A stretch of DNA of 5,459 nt from assembly GCA_015490255.1 (NCBI GenBank), contig WFYF01000315.1:1-5459 (forward strand). The letters run 5' to 3'. This DNA is from Caldifarciminota bacterium. Lineage in GTDB: Bacteria; Hydrothermota; Hydrothermia; S141-80. The notes below the pieces were generated by a model, which worked only from the letters and a program-made list of their open reading frames with translations, did no database searches and was not told the DNA's origin. A program made the position numbers and the translations under genes. Shown piece after piece: positions 1 through 5,459 of this stretch. Each line of letters begins with the position of its first letter. Within the stretch, counting starts at the first letter, position 1.

Positions 1-1408
1 GTCCAGCGTGCGCACCCTCTATCGCGAGGGGCGGTTTGCCGAGGTGCTGCAATACACCCGCGAGGGCAAAGACCTGGCCCTGGATCCCCGGGTGCGGGAG
101 GCTTACGCCTATCTGGAGGTGCTGAGCCTGTATGAACTCCAGCGATGGCCGGAAGTGGTGGAAGCGGCCCGGGGGTTTCTGGAAACCTATCCCCGGGGAG
201 TCCGCAGGGGATACGTGGCCTATGCCGGGGCCCGGGCGGCCCTGGCCCAGCAGGCCGTGCTTTCGGCCTTCCGGTTCGCGGTGGCCGGGTTTGAGGATGC
301 CGAAAACCGCACTCTTCAGACCAAAATCGCCGGGGTGGTGGCAAATCTGTGGGGTGTGGACACCACGCAAGCCCTGGGGTGGCTTCAAAACCCGGCCTTC
401 CGGAGGCGGGCCCGGGAAGAGGCCCGGGAGATCCTGGTCTGGTTGCCCCTCGGAGGAGAACGGCACCCGGTGGGACGGGCCTTTGTCCGGGGACTGCGCC
501 TGGCCCTGGGGGAGGCCGCCTATCGTCTCCGGATCGCAAGCGGCCAGCACCCCGAACTCATGCTGAAAAACAACCCGCCCCTTCTGCTGGTGGGACCGCT
601 TCTGTCCCGGGACGTGGGTCCCCTCTATCCCCTTCTGGAGCGGGATGTGATCCCCACCCTTCTGCCTCTTTCCATGGCTCCGATGAAGGCCACACCCCCC
701 TGGGTTCTCTATCACCTTTCCGGTGATCTGCGCTTCGTGGAGGAGGCGGCCCGGCTTCTCTCGGAAGTTCAGGCGGAGACGGTGGTGGTGCTGTTTGAGC
801 AACCGCCCTATGAGGTGCTGGCCCGCCGCCTGAAACGCATGCTCCCCCGGAAGGTGGTGAATCCGGACACCCAGGAGGTGGTGGTGCGCCTTTTCCCCAT
901 GGAACACCGCACCAGTTCGGTGCTGGAAAAACTGGACCTGGTGCGCACCATGCAGCCGCCCTGGGTGGTGGTGCTGGCGGAAAGCGAGGTGATGGAGTGG
1001 ATCACTCAGGCCCACACCCGGGACAGCCTGCCCGGGTTCTGGGTCGTGCCTCCTCACACCCGGGGGACGCCTCCCCCGGGATACGCCGCCCGGGGCACCC
1101 TGATGGGGGGATGGAACGACCTGGCCCGGGCCAGAAGAAAGGTGCGAAGTCTTTATCGTTCGCGTTATCAGGAAGATATGGACCGGATCGCCCTGCGGGG
1201 GTATGATGTGGGGTGGATGATCCGGGAAGCCCTGAAAGCCCGACCCCGGAACGGCCTGGAAGTGGCCCTCTGGCTTCACCGCCGGGGGGTGTTTTACGGC
1301 CTTCAGTCCACCTGGGTGTTCCGGCATCCGGAAACCTTCTGGATCACCCAGCCTGACAAGGAGGAGGAAGATGCCGCGCAAGGCGAAGGCACCGCCGCAG
1401 TCCCGTGA
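1..1408 (+). CDS. TPR-like / type I periplasmic-binding-fold protein, 5' partial
   Basis: The reading frame is open to the left edge (two serine codons precede a GTG at 8), and no ribosome binding site is visible. The gene therefore most likely begins upstream, and any signal peptide or lipobox is outside the window. Numbering from the GTG at 8, residues about 1-140 are helical and repeat-like (alternating Ala/Leu/Arg/Tyr, 'REGRFAEVL', 'ELQRWPEVVEAA'), as in TPR proteins. From about 142 the sequence resembles a type I periplasmic binding fold: 'ILVWLPLGGERHPVGRAFV' matches the usual first strand and helix, 'LLLVGPLLSRDVGPLYPLL' the second, and 'RGYDVGWMIREAL' near 398-410 the conserved C-terminal segment. 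Helical repeats followed by this fold are known in LpoA/LppC (activators of penicillin-binding proteins) and related lipoproteins. An envelope role is inferred; ligand and partner are unknown. The C-terminus is an acidic tail (KEEED) encoded by the next gene's ribosome binding site. Family assignment is moderate and exact function is unknown. Confidence 0.8.
   Translation, partial: SSVRTLYREGRFAEVLQYTREGKDLALDPRVREAYAYLEVLSLYELQRWPEVVEAARGFLETYPRGVRRGYVAYAGARAALAQQAVLSAFRFAVAGFEDAENRTLQTKIAGVVANLWGVDTTQALGWLQNPAFRRRAREEAREILVWLPLGGERHPVGRAFVRGLRLALGEAAYRLRIASGQHPELMLKNNPPLLLVGPLLSRDVGPLYPLLERDVIPTLLPLSMAPMKATPPWVLYHLSGDLRFVEEAARLLSEVQAETVVVLFEQPPYEVLARRLKRMLPRKVVNPDTQEVVVRLFPMEHRTSSVLEKLDLVRTMQPPWVVVLAESEVMEWITQAHTRDSLPGFWVVPPHTRGTPPPGYAARGTLMGGWNDLARARRKVRSLYRSRYQEDMDRIALRGYDVGWMIREALKARPRNGLEVALWLHRRGVFYGLQSTWVFRHPETFWITQPDKEEEDAAQGEGTAAVP
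1358..1364 (+). promoter_or_regulatory. Ribosome binding site of the small membrane protein gene, inside the upstream gene
   Basis: AAGGAGG lies six bases before the ATG at 1371 and is followed by further purines (AGGAAG). It is inside the coding sequence of the upstream gene, where it encodes part of the acidic KEEE tail. It supports the 1371 start despite the overlap. Confidence 0.75.
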
Positions 1409-1592
1409 GGTTTACCGATCTCCCCGCTATACCCGAACGACCTGGGTGCTGGTGGGGATCGCCACCCTGATGATTCTCGCCAGCCACCTTCTTCTGCTCC
1501 AGGGAGATACGGTGATCAACGTGTTTCTCTCCGTGATAGCCTTTCTCGTTCTCATCCCCTGGGCCCTGCTCAAAACCCATGCAGGAGATTGA
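1371..1592 (+). CDS. Small two-helix membrane protein, unidentified
   Basis: This is a 73-residue protein that I do not recognise. The N-terminus (residues 1-24) is strongly basic, with Arg/Lys at 3, 4, 6, 12, 16, 19 and 22. Two hydrophobic stretches follow, at about 25-43 (WVLVGIATLMILASHLLLL) and 49-67 (INVFLSVIAFLVLIPWALL), separated by a short QGDT turn, then a short polar tail. By the positive-inside rule both ends should face the cytoplasm, forming a helical hairpin. Reality as a gene is supported by a strong AAGGAGG six bases before the ATG, by clean membrane-protein composition, and by its fit between two genes (38-base overlap upstream, 14-base overlap downstream). No catalytic or binding motif is visible. 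A role beside the upstream envelope protein is possible but is guessed from position only. Confidence 0.75.
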   Translation: MPRKAKAPPQSREVYRSPRYTRTTWVLVGIATLMILASHLLLLQGDTVINVFLSVIAFLVLIPWALLKTHAGD

Positions 1593-2184
1593 GGTCAAGT
1601 TCCGTCTGGACGCCCTGCCACCGCCTGCCAGGATCCGGCGGTGGGTTGCCCTGTGGGGCGGCAGGGCGGGAGAGGATCGGCTGGTCCGCTATCGGGATCT
1701 CTACTGGGATACGCCCGGGCGACACCTGGCCCGGTACCGTCTGGCCCTCCGCCTCCGCCTCTCCCGAAAGGCGATATGGACCCTGAAAGGTCATGAGCAG
1801 ATCACGCCGGAAATGGTTCGCCGGATGGAGGTGGAGATTCCCGTACCCTACAGAGAGGCCCGGGCTTTTCTACGGGATCCCCGGCCGGAGAGGCTCCCCG
1901 CGCCTCTCCGGGAACATCTGCCCCCCCTGGACCGTCTGGAGGTGATCGTGGACCTGGTGGGGGAACGGCGGGTGTTTGCGGTGAGCCGGGAAGGGAAGCC
2001 GGCCGAACTTCACGTGGAAGAAGTGTGGCTGGGGACCCGCCAGGGAATCTTCCTGGAACTGGAAGGTTCGTCGCGTCTCGTCCGGTCCTTTTCCCGGACC
2101 TGGGCCCTGTTGACCGGACAGTCTCCCGAGGTCCGGTCCAAACTGGTCTGGGCCCTGCTCCACACACCGGCCCAGCGACGCTGA
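1579..2184 (+). CDS. CYTH-domain protein (triphosphate tunnel metalloenzyme family)
   Basis: This is a 201-residue single-domain CYTH protein. The signature ExExK is at the extreme N-terminus (E3, E5, K7), which fixes the start at the ATG at 1579. Further family features follow in order: 'YWDTPGRHL' (42-50), the basic pair in 'LRLR' (R58, R60), 'WTLKG' (K70), the acidic pair in 'RRMEVEIPV' (E84, E86), 'FLELEG' (E160, E162) and a C-terminal 'RSK' (K188). In this family such charged residues line a barrel that binds triphosphate with divalent metal. Known activities include class IV adenylate cyclase (CyaB), thiamine triphosphatase and inorganic triphosphatase; sequence alone does not choose among them. 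No CHAD domain is fused. No Shine-Dalgarno sequence precedes the start, so translation is probably coupled to the upstream gene that it overlaps by 14 bases. The protein is probably cytoplasmic, as there is no signal peptide. Family is confident, substrate unknown. Confidence 0.9.
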   Translation: MQEIEVKFRLDALPPPARIRRWVALWGGRAGEDRLVRYRDLYWDTPGRHLARYRLALRLRLSRKAIWTLKGHEQITPEMVRRMEVEIPVPYREARAFLRDPRPERLPAPLREHLPPLDRLEVIVDLVGERRVFAVSREGKPAELHVEEVWLGTRQGIFLELEGSSRLVRSFSRTWALLTGQSPEVRSKLVWALLHTPAQRR

Positions 2185-2190
2185 AGGAGG
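2184..2190 (+). promoter_or_regulatory. Ribosome binding site of the Xaa-Pro aminopeptidase gene
   Basis: AAGGAGG lies six bases before the ATG at 2197. Its first A is the last base of the TGA stop of the CYTH gene, so termination and re-initiation are immediately adjacent. It selects the 2197 start. Confidence 0.8.
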
Positions 2191-2196
2191 CACAGC

Positions 2197-3285
2197 ATGG
2201 AACGCTGGAAACGGGTTCGTCTCGGTTTTGCCCGATACAAGATCTCGGCCCTGGTGGCCACATCCCGGGTGAACGTCCGGTATCTCACCAACTTCTCGGG
2301 AACCGCGGGGCTCGCGGTGGTGACCCCGGAGGAAGTGCATCTGGTGACGGATGGACGGTACAGCGGCCGGGCCCAGGAGGAGGTTTTCTCCGGTGTCCAG
2401 GTGCATATCATCCGCCCGGGGCAGGACTACTGGGAAGTCGTTCTGGACCTTCTTCCGGTGGGTGTCCGGGTGGGTCTGGAGTCGTGGAACCTCTCTGTGG
2501 AGCGCTGGACCCGCATCCAGAAAGTGTTCCGGAAAAAGGATCTCCAGCGGGTTCGCGTGGGTTCCCTTCTGGAATACGTCCGGTCTCTGAAAGCCCCGGA
2601 GGAAATCGCGCGGATGCGGCAGGCCCAGGCCCTGGTGGAAGAGGTGCTTTCGGAACTTCTCGGAGAACTCCGACCGGGGGTGACCACCGAAAAGGACTTT
2701 GCGGTGGAGCTCCAGTATCGTCTGAAAAAACGTGGTGCGGACGACGTGTCCTTTGACCCGATCATCGCCTCCGGTCCGGAAAGCGCGGTGCCCCACGCCC
2801 AGTCTCGCCCTGTGCCCATCCAGCCCAACACCGTGCTACTGGTGGATGTGGGGGCAATTTTTGAAGGCTATTGCTCGGATATGACCCGGACCTTCTGGGT
2901 GGGGCCAGAACGGCCGGATCCGGAATTCAAACGGGCCTATATGGCGGTGCTTGAGGCACAGAACGTGGCCATTGAGGTGATCCGGGACGGGGTCCGGGTC
3001 CGCACCCCCGACGAGCAGGCCCGGAAAATCCTGAAGCGAGCTGGCCTGGAAAAATTCTATCCCCACGGTCTGGGGCACGGGGTGGGGCTGGAAATCCACG
3101 AATACCCCGCTCTTTCCGTGCACAATCCGGACAACCCCCTTCTGGAACGGAACATGGTGGTCACGGTGGAACCGGGGGTGTATCTGGCGGGCCGGTTTGG
3201 CATCCGGATTGAGGACATGGTCCGGGTGACGGACAGCGGTGTGGAAAACCTGACCGGTTTCCCGAAAGACCTGCAGGTGCTTTAA
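2197..3285 (+). CDS. Xaa-Pro aminopeptidase / Xaa-Pro dipeptidase-like, M24B family
   Basis: This is a 362-residue cytoplasmic metallopeptidase that removes residues preceding proline in peptides, acting in peptide turnover. Residues about 5-130 form a creatinase N-terminal-type domain ('SRVNVRYLTNFSGTAG', 'LVTDGRY'). Residues about 137-355 form the pita-bread catalytic domain. All five expected metal ligands are visible: D217 (in LLVDVGA), D228 (in CSDMTRTF), H294 (in HGLGHGVGLEIHE), E325 (in VTVEPGVY) and E339 (in GIRIEDMV). H200 (in AVPHA) and H301 are the usual additional active-site histidines. Length is typical of short bacterial PepP/PepQ-like enzymes (about 350-360 residues) and lacks the longer N-terminus of E. 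coli PepP. The site should hold two divalent metals, commonly Mn or Co. Whether it is an aminopeptidase or a dipeptidase cannot be told from sequence, so no symbol is given. The start follows a strong ribosome binding site, 12 bases after the CYTH stop. It appears intact. Confidence 0.95.
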   Translation: MERWKRVRLGFARYKISALVATSRVNVRYLTNFSGTAGLAVVTPEEVHLVTDGRYSGRAQEEVFSGVQVHIIRPGQDYWEVVLDLLPVGVRVGLESWNLSVERWTRIQKVFRKKDLQRVRVGSLLEYVRSLKAPEEIARMRQAQALVEEVLSELLGELRPGVTTEKDFAVELQYRLKKRGADDVSFDPIIASGPESAVPHAQSRPVPIQPNTVLLVDVGAIFEGYCSDMTRTFWVGPERPDPEFKRAYMAVLEAQNVAIEVIRDGVRVRTPDEQARKILKRAGLEKFYPHGLGHGVGLEIHEYPALSVHNPDNPLLERNMVVTVEPGVYLAGRFGIRIEDMVRVTDSGVENLTGFPKDLQVL

Positions 3286-3290
3286 GGAGG
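3284..3290 (+). promoter_or_regulatory. Ribosome binding site of the Fe-S oxidoreductase gene
   Basis: AAGGAGG lies six bases before the ATG at 3297. Its first two bases are the end of the TAA stop of the peptidase gene. The geometry is the same as at 2184-2190, and it selects the 3297 start. Confidence 0.8.
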
Positions 3291-3296
3291 TCAACC

Positions 3297-5360
3297 ATGC
3301 TGACGCTGGTGGAACGGATTCTGTTTGTGCTGGCCTTACTCGTGTCTGCAGGCCTCACCCTCCGGGGGTTCGGACGGCTGCTCCGGGTGCTCATGCGTCC
3401 CCTCCCGGAGCGTGAGCGCCCCTCGGGCCGCTGGTGGTGGGTGGATGCCCTGGACCGGCTGATCCGGGGCCCCCTCGGAGAACGGCGACCCCGATGGGCG
3501 CAGGCCCTGGAGATGGTGTTTCTCCAGATCCCCGTGTTCCGGGCCCGTTTCTTCACAAGCCTTTTCCACGCCTTCATCTTCTATGCCTTTCTGGTCTATG
3601 GGCTGGTAAACCTCCAGGACGTGATCCGGGGTTTTGTGGAGGATTTCCGGCTCTTCGGGTCCACGCCCGTTCAGCGTGTCTTTGATCTGTCGGCTGACCT
3701 CCTGTCGGTTCTGGCCCTGGTGGGGGTTGTGTATTTTGTGCTGCGGCGGTTCGTGTTCGGGGATCCTCGTCTGGGTTTCCGGAAGGACGTGCCCCTGCAT
3801 CCCGCCGTTCGGAAAGGGATCCCCCGGGATTCCCTGATCGTGGCAGGTTTCATTTTCCTCCACGTGGGGGGACGCCTGCTTTCCGAGTCCGCCAACCTGG
3901 CCCTTTATCCCCACGGGGAAACCTGGATGCCCTTTGCGGCCGCTCTGGCCCAGAGCCTTGCCGGCCTTTCCCCCGGGGCGCTGACCGTCCTCCACCACGC
4001 GGCCTGGTGGCTGGCCCTGGGCCTGATTCTGGCCTTTTTCCCCTATTTTCCATATTCCAAGCACATCCACCTGTTTTTTGCCCCGGTGAAATGGGCGTAT
4101 CGGCTGGATCTTCCGGCGCTGGGGTATCTGGAGAAGCTGGACCTGGAAGATGAAACCGCGGAGCAGTTCGGGGCAGCCCGGATAGAGGATCTCCACCCGG
4201 CGCGGGTGCTGGACCTCTACGCCTGCATCATGTGCAACCGGTGTCAGGAGGTGTGCCCGGCCTATGTCACCGGCAAGCCCCTTTCCCCCGCTGCCCTGAT
4301 CATCAACATGCGGTATGCGGTGAACAAAGCCCTGGACCGTGTGGCGTCCGGGGAACCCACCCCGCCCCTGATGGAATACGCCATCAACGAGGACGCCCTG
4401 TGGGCCTGCACCACCTGCGGGGCGTGTGTGGAGATCTGCCCGGTGGGGAACGAGCAGATGCACACCATCCTCCAGATCCGCCAGGATCGGGTGCTGATGG
4501 AAAGCCAGTTCCCCACCGAACTCAACACCATGATGACCGGGATTGAGCGTCTGGCCAACCCGTGGAACGTCCACTGGAGCGAGCGGATGAAGTGGGCGGA
4601 GGGGCTTTCCGTGCCCACGGTGGAGCAGAACCCCAGCTTTGAGGTGCTCTTCTGGGTGGGATGCATGGCGTCCACCGACGACCGGGCCAAACGCATCGCC
4701 CGGAGTCTGGTGAAGATCTTTGAGGCGGCCGGCGTGAACTATGCGGTCCTGGGCGAACATGAGCGGTGCACAGGGGATCCGGCCCGCCGGGCGGGGAACG
4801 AATATCTCTTCCAGATGCGGGCGATGGAAAACGTGGAAACCCTGAACCGTTTCGGGGTAAAGCGGATCGTGACGCTGTGCCCCCACTGTTACAACACCCT
4901 CAAGAACGAATATCCGGACTTTGGCGGAAACTATGAGGTGGTGCACCATACCCAGTTCCTGGAAGATCTGCTGAAAAGCGGACGCCTGAAGGTCAACACC
5001 CGCCTTGCGGAAAAGGTGACGTTCCACGACCCCTGTTATCTCGGACGCCACAACGGGGAATATGAAGCTCCGCGCTTCGTTCTGAAGGCCCTCACCGACG
5101 AGGTGGCGGAGATGGAGCGCTCCCGGAACCGGAGCTTCTGCTGCGGGGCGGGAGGTGCCCAGATGTTCAAGGAAGAGCAGAAAGGCACAAAGGCCATCAA
5201 CGTGGAACGCACAGAAGAGGCCCTGAAAACCGGTGCGGATGTGATTGCCACGGGCTGTCCCTTCTGCCAGCGGATGCTCACCGATGGGGTGAACACCCTG
5301 AAGGCGGAGGTTCAGGTCAAGGACCTGGCCGAAATTCTGGCCGAAGCGCTGGAGGCCTGA
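3297..5360 (+). CDS. Membrane-bound heterodisulfide reductase-like Fe-S oxidoreductase (NarI-like + HdrD-like fusion; candidate ETF:menaquinone oxidoreductase)
   Basis: This is a 687-residue three-part fusion. Residues 1-260 are a NarI-like membrane domain with about five hydrophobic helices (roughly 5-22, 86-106, 130-150, 178-197, 230-250). Histidines able to bind b haems are H91, H189, H233/H234 and H256/H258 (motif PYSKHIHLFFAP). Next come two 4Fe-4S motifs: C310, C313, C316, C320 (CxxCxxCxxxCP) and C371, C374, C377, C381. Two CCG domains follow: the first with C456, C491 and C528/C531, the second with C580, C615-C616 and C654/C657. The second is canonical. The first reads CTGDPARR, so one cysteine of the usual pair is threonine. 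This architecture is that of HdrDE fusions, B. subtilis YwjF (FadF) and the EMO enzymes that pass electrons between electron-transferring flavoprotein and menaquinone. I infer quinone-linked electron transfer at the cytoplasmic membrane with the Fe-S part in the cytoplasm. The donor is unproven, since no etfAB or acyl-CoA dehydrogenase lies in the window. It is the last gene of the run, 11 bases after the peptidase. Confidence 0.93.
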   Translation: MLTLVERILFVLALLVSAGLTLRGFGRLLRVLMRPLPERERPSGRWWWVDALDRLIRGPLGERRPRWAQALEMVFLQIPVFRARFFTSLFHAFIFYAFLVYGLVNLQDVIRGFVEDFRLFGSTPVQRVFDLSADLLSVLALVGVVYFVLRRFVFGDPRLGFRKDVPLHPAVRKGIPRDSLIVAGFIFLHVGGRLLSESANLALYPHGETWMPFAAALAQSLAGLSPGALTVLHHAAWWLALGLILAFFPYFPYSKHIHLFFAPVKWAYRLDLPALGYLEKLDLEDETAEQFGAARIEDLHPARVLDLYACIMCNRCQEVCPAYVTGKPLSPAALIINMRYAVNKALDRVASGEPTPPLMEYAINEDALWACTTCGACVEICPVGNEQMHTILQIRQDRVLMESQFPTELNTMMTGIERLANPWNVHWSERMKWAEGLSVPTVEQNPSFEVLFWVGCMASTDDRAKRIARSLVKIFEAAGVNYAVLGEHERCTGDPARRAGNEYLFQMRAMENVETLNRFGVKRIVTLCPHCYNTLKNEYPDFGGNYEVVHHTQFLEDLLKSGRLKVNTRLAEKVTFHDPCYLGRHNGEYEAPRFVLKALTDEVAEMERSRNRSFCCGAGGAQMFKEEQKGTKAINVERTEEALKTGADVIATGCPFCQRMLTDGVNTLKAEVQVKDLAEILAEALEA

Positions 5361-5459
5361 GAGGCGTCACGGAACCGGTGGACGTTCCCGTTCGGGATCC
5401 GGTTCAGGGGGTCTCGTCGTGCCGGCTGCCCGGTAGGGGAGGCTCTTTCAGGGGAGGAC
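5361..5459. other. Downstream intergenic stretch with an imperfect inverted repeat
   Basis: No complete gene is visible in these 99 bases. GAACCGG at 5372-5378 pairs with CCGGTTC at 5399-5405, and within it TCCC (5386-5389) can pair with GGGA (5394-5397) around a GTTC loop, leaving an asymmetric internal loop. No T-run follows on either strand, so it is not a standard intrinsic terminator; it might still end or stabilise the transcript. The final bases (GGGGAGGAC) could be a ribosome binding site for a plus-strand gene starting beyond the window. Alternatively, a minus-strand frame open from the right edge ends with a TGA at 5404-5406, which could be the tail of a convergent gene. The sequence does not decide between these. 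Confidence 0.4.

Noticed and set aside
2025..2756. 243-codon plus-strand open frame overlapping two genes
   Set aside because: It is a Gly/Pro-rich out-of-frame reading across the end of the CYTH gene and the start of the peptidase gene, with no motif.
1870..2796. 308-codon open frame on the minus strand
   Set aside because: It is antisense to the CYTH and peptidase genes, both confirmed by family motifs. It has no ribosome binding site or domain signature and is a GC-rich shadow frame.
3336..5051. Long 571-codon open frame on the minus strand
   Set aside because: It lies wholly antisense to the Fe-S oxidoreductase, whose cysteine motifs prove the plus-strand frame. The antisense product is His/Gly/Pro-rich with no recognisable motif, as expected from mirrored GC-rich codons.
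82..5401. Scattered GGATCC palindromes
   Set aside because: They are spread irregularly and fall mostly within coding sequence, in keeping with GC-rich codon usage. There is no fixed spacing or array to suggest a repeat element or binding-site cluster.
5372..5405. Intrinsic transcription terminator
   Set aside because: The inverted repeat is interrupted by an asymmetric internal loop and is followed by a G-rich, not T-rich, stretch. It is kept only as an unassigned inverted repeat.
5361..5459. Stop-codon readthrough extension of the Fe-S protein
   Set aside because: The frame stays open after the TGA to the window edge, but the extension is Arg/Gly-rich with no motif, and the protein already ends at a normal family position. 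The TGA has no visible readthrough signal.

Overview
The window is a GC-rich, fully plus-strand bacterial gene block of five tightly packed genes. No tRNA, rRNA, CRISPR array, insertion sequence or other mobile element is visible. The organism cannot be named from this sequence. High GC, arginine/proline-rich proteins, strong AAGGAGG ribosome binding sites and a membrane-bound heterodisulfide-reductase-like Fe-S oxidoreductase fit a respiring, probably quinone-using bacterium, possibly a thermophile. Taxonomy beyond that is inference.

Layout: (1) 1-1408, the 3' part of a gene for a helical-repeat (TPR-like) protein fused to a type I periplasmic binding fold, of the general LpoA/LppC or ABC-substrate-binding style; its start lies upstream of the window. 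(2) 1371-1592, a 73-residue protein with two predicted membrane helices, whose start lies inside the end of gene 1. (3) 1579-2184, a stand-alone CYTH-domain protein (triphosphate tunnel enzyme) overlapping gene 2 by 14 bases. (4) 2197-3285, an M24B Xaa-Pro aminopeptidase with all five metal ligands. (5) 3297-5360, a 687-residue fusion of a NarI-like membrane domain, two 4Fe-4S motifs and two CCG domains. It resembles HdrDE, FadF/YwjF and the ETF:menaquinone oxidoreductase (EMO) type. The last 99 bases hold no complete gene; they contain an imperfect inverted repeat and perhaps the tail of a convergent gene.

The overlaps (38 and 14 bases) and the 11-12 base gaps, with no visible internal promoter or terminator, point to one co-transcribed, translationally coupled unit. 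The products have no obvious shared pathway: envelope protein, triphosphate metabolism, peptide turnover, electron transfer to quinone. The unit looks like a housekeeping operon rather than a dedicated system. I see no convincing new biological system. The points most worth following up are the physiological electron donor of the Fe-S oxidoreductase, its altered first CCG motif, and the unidentified small membrane protein.
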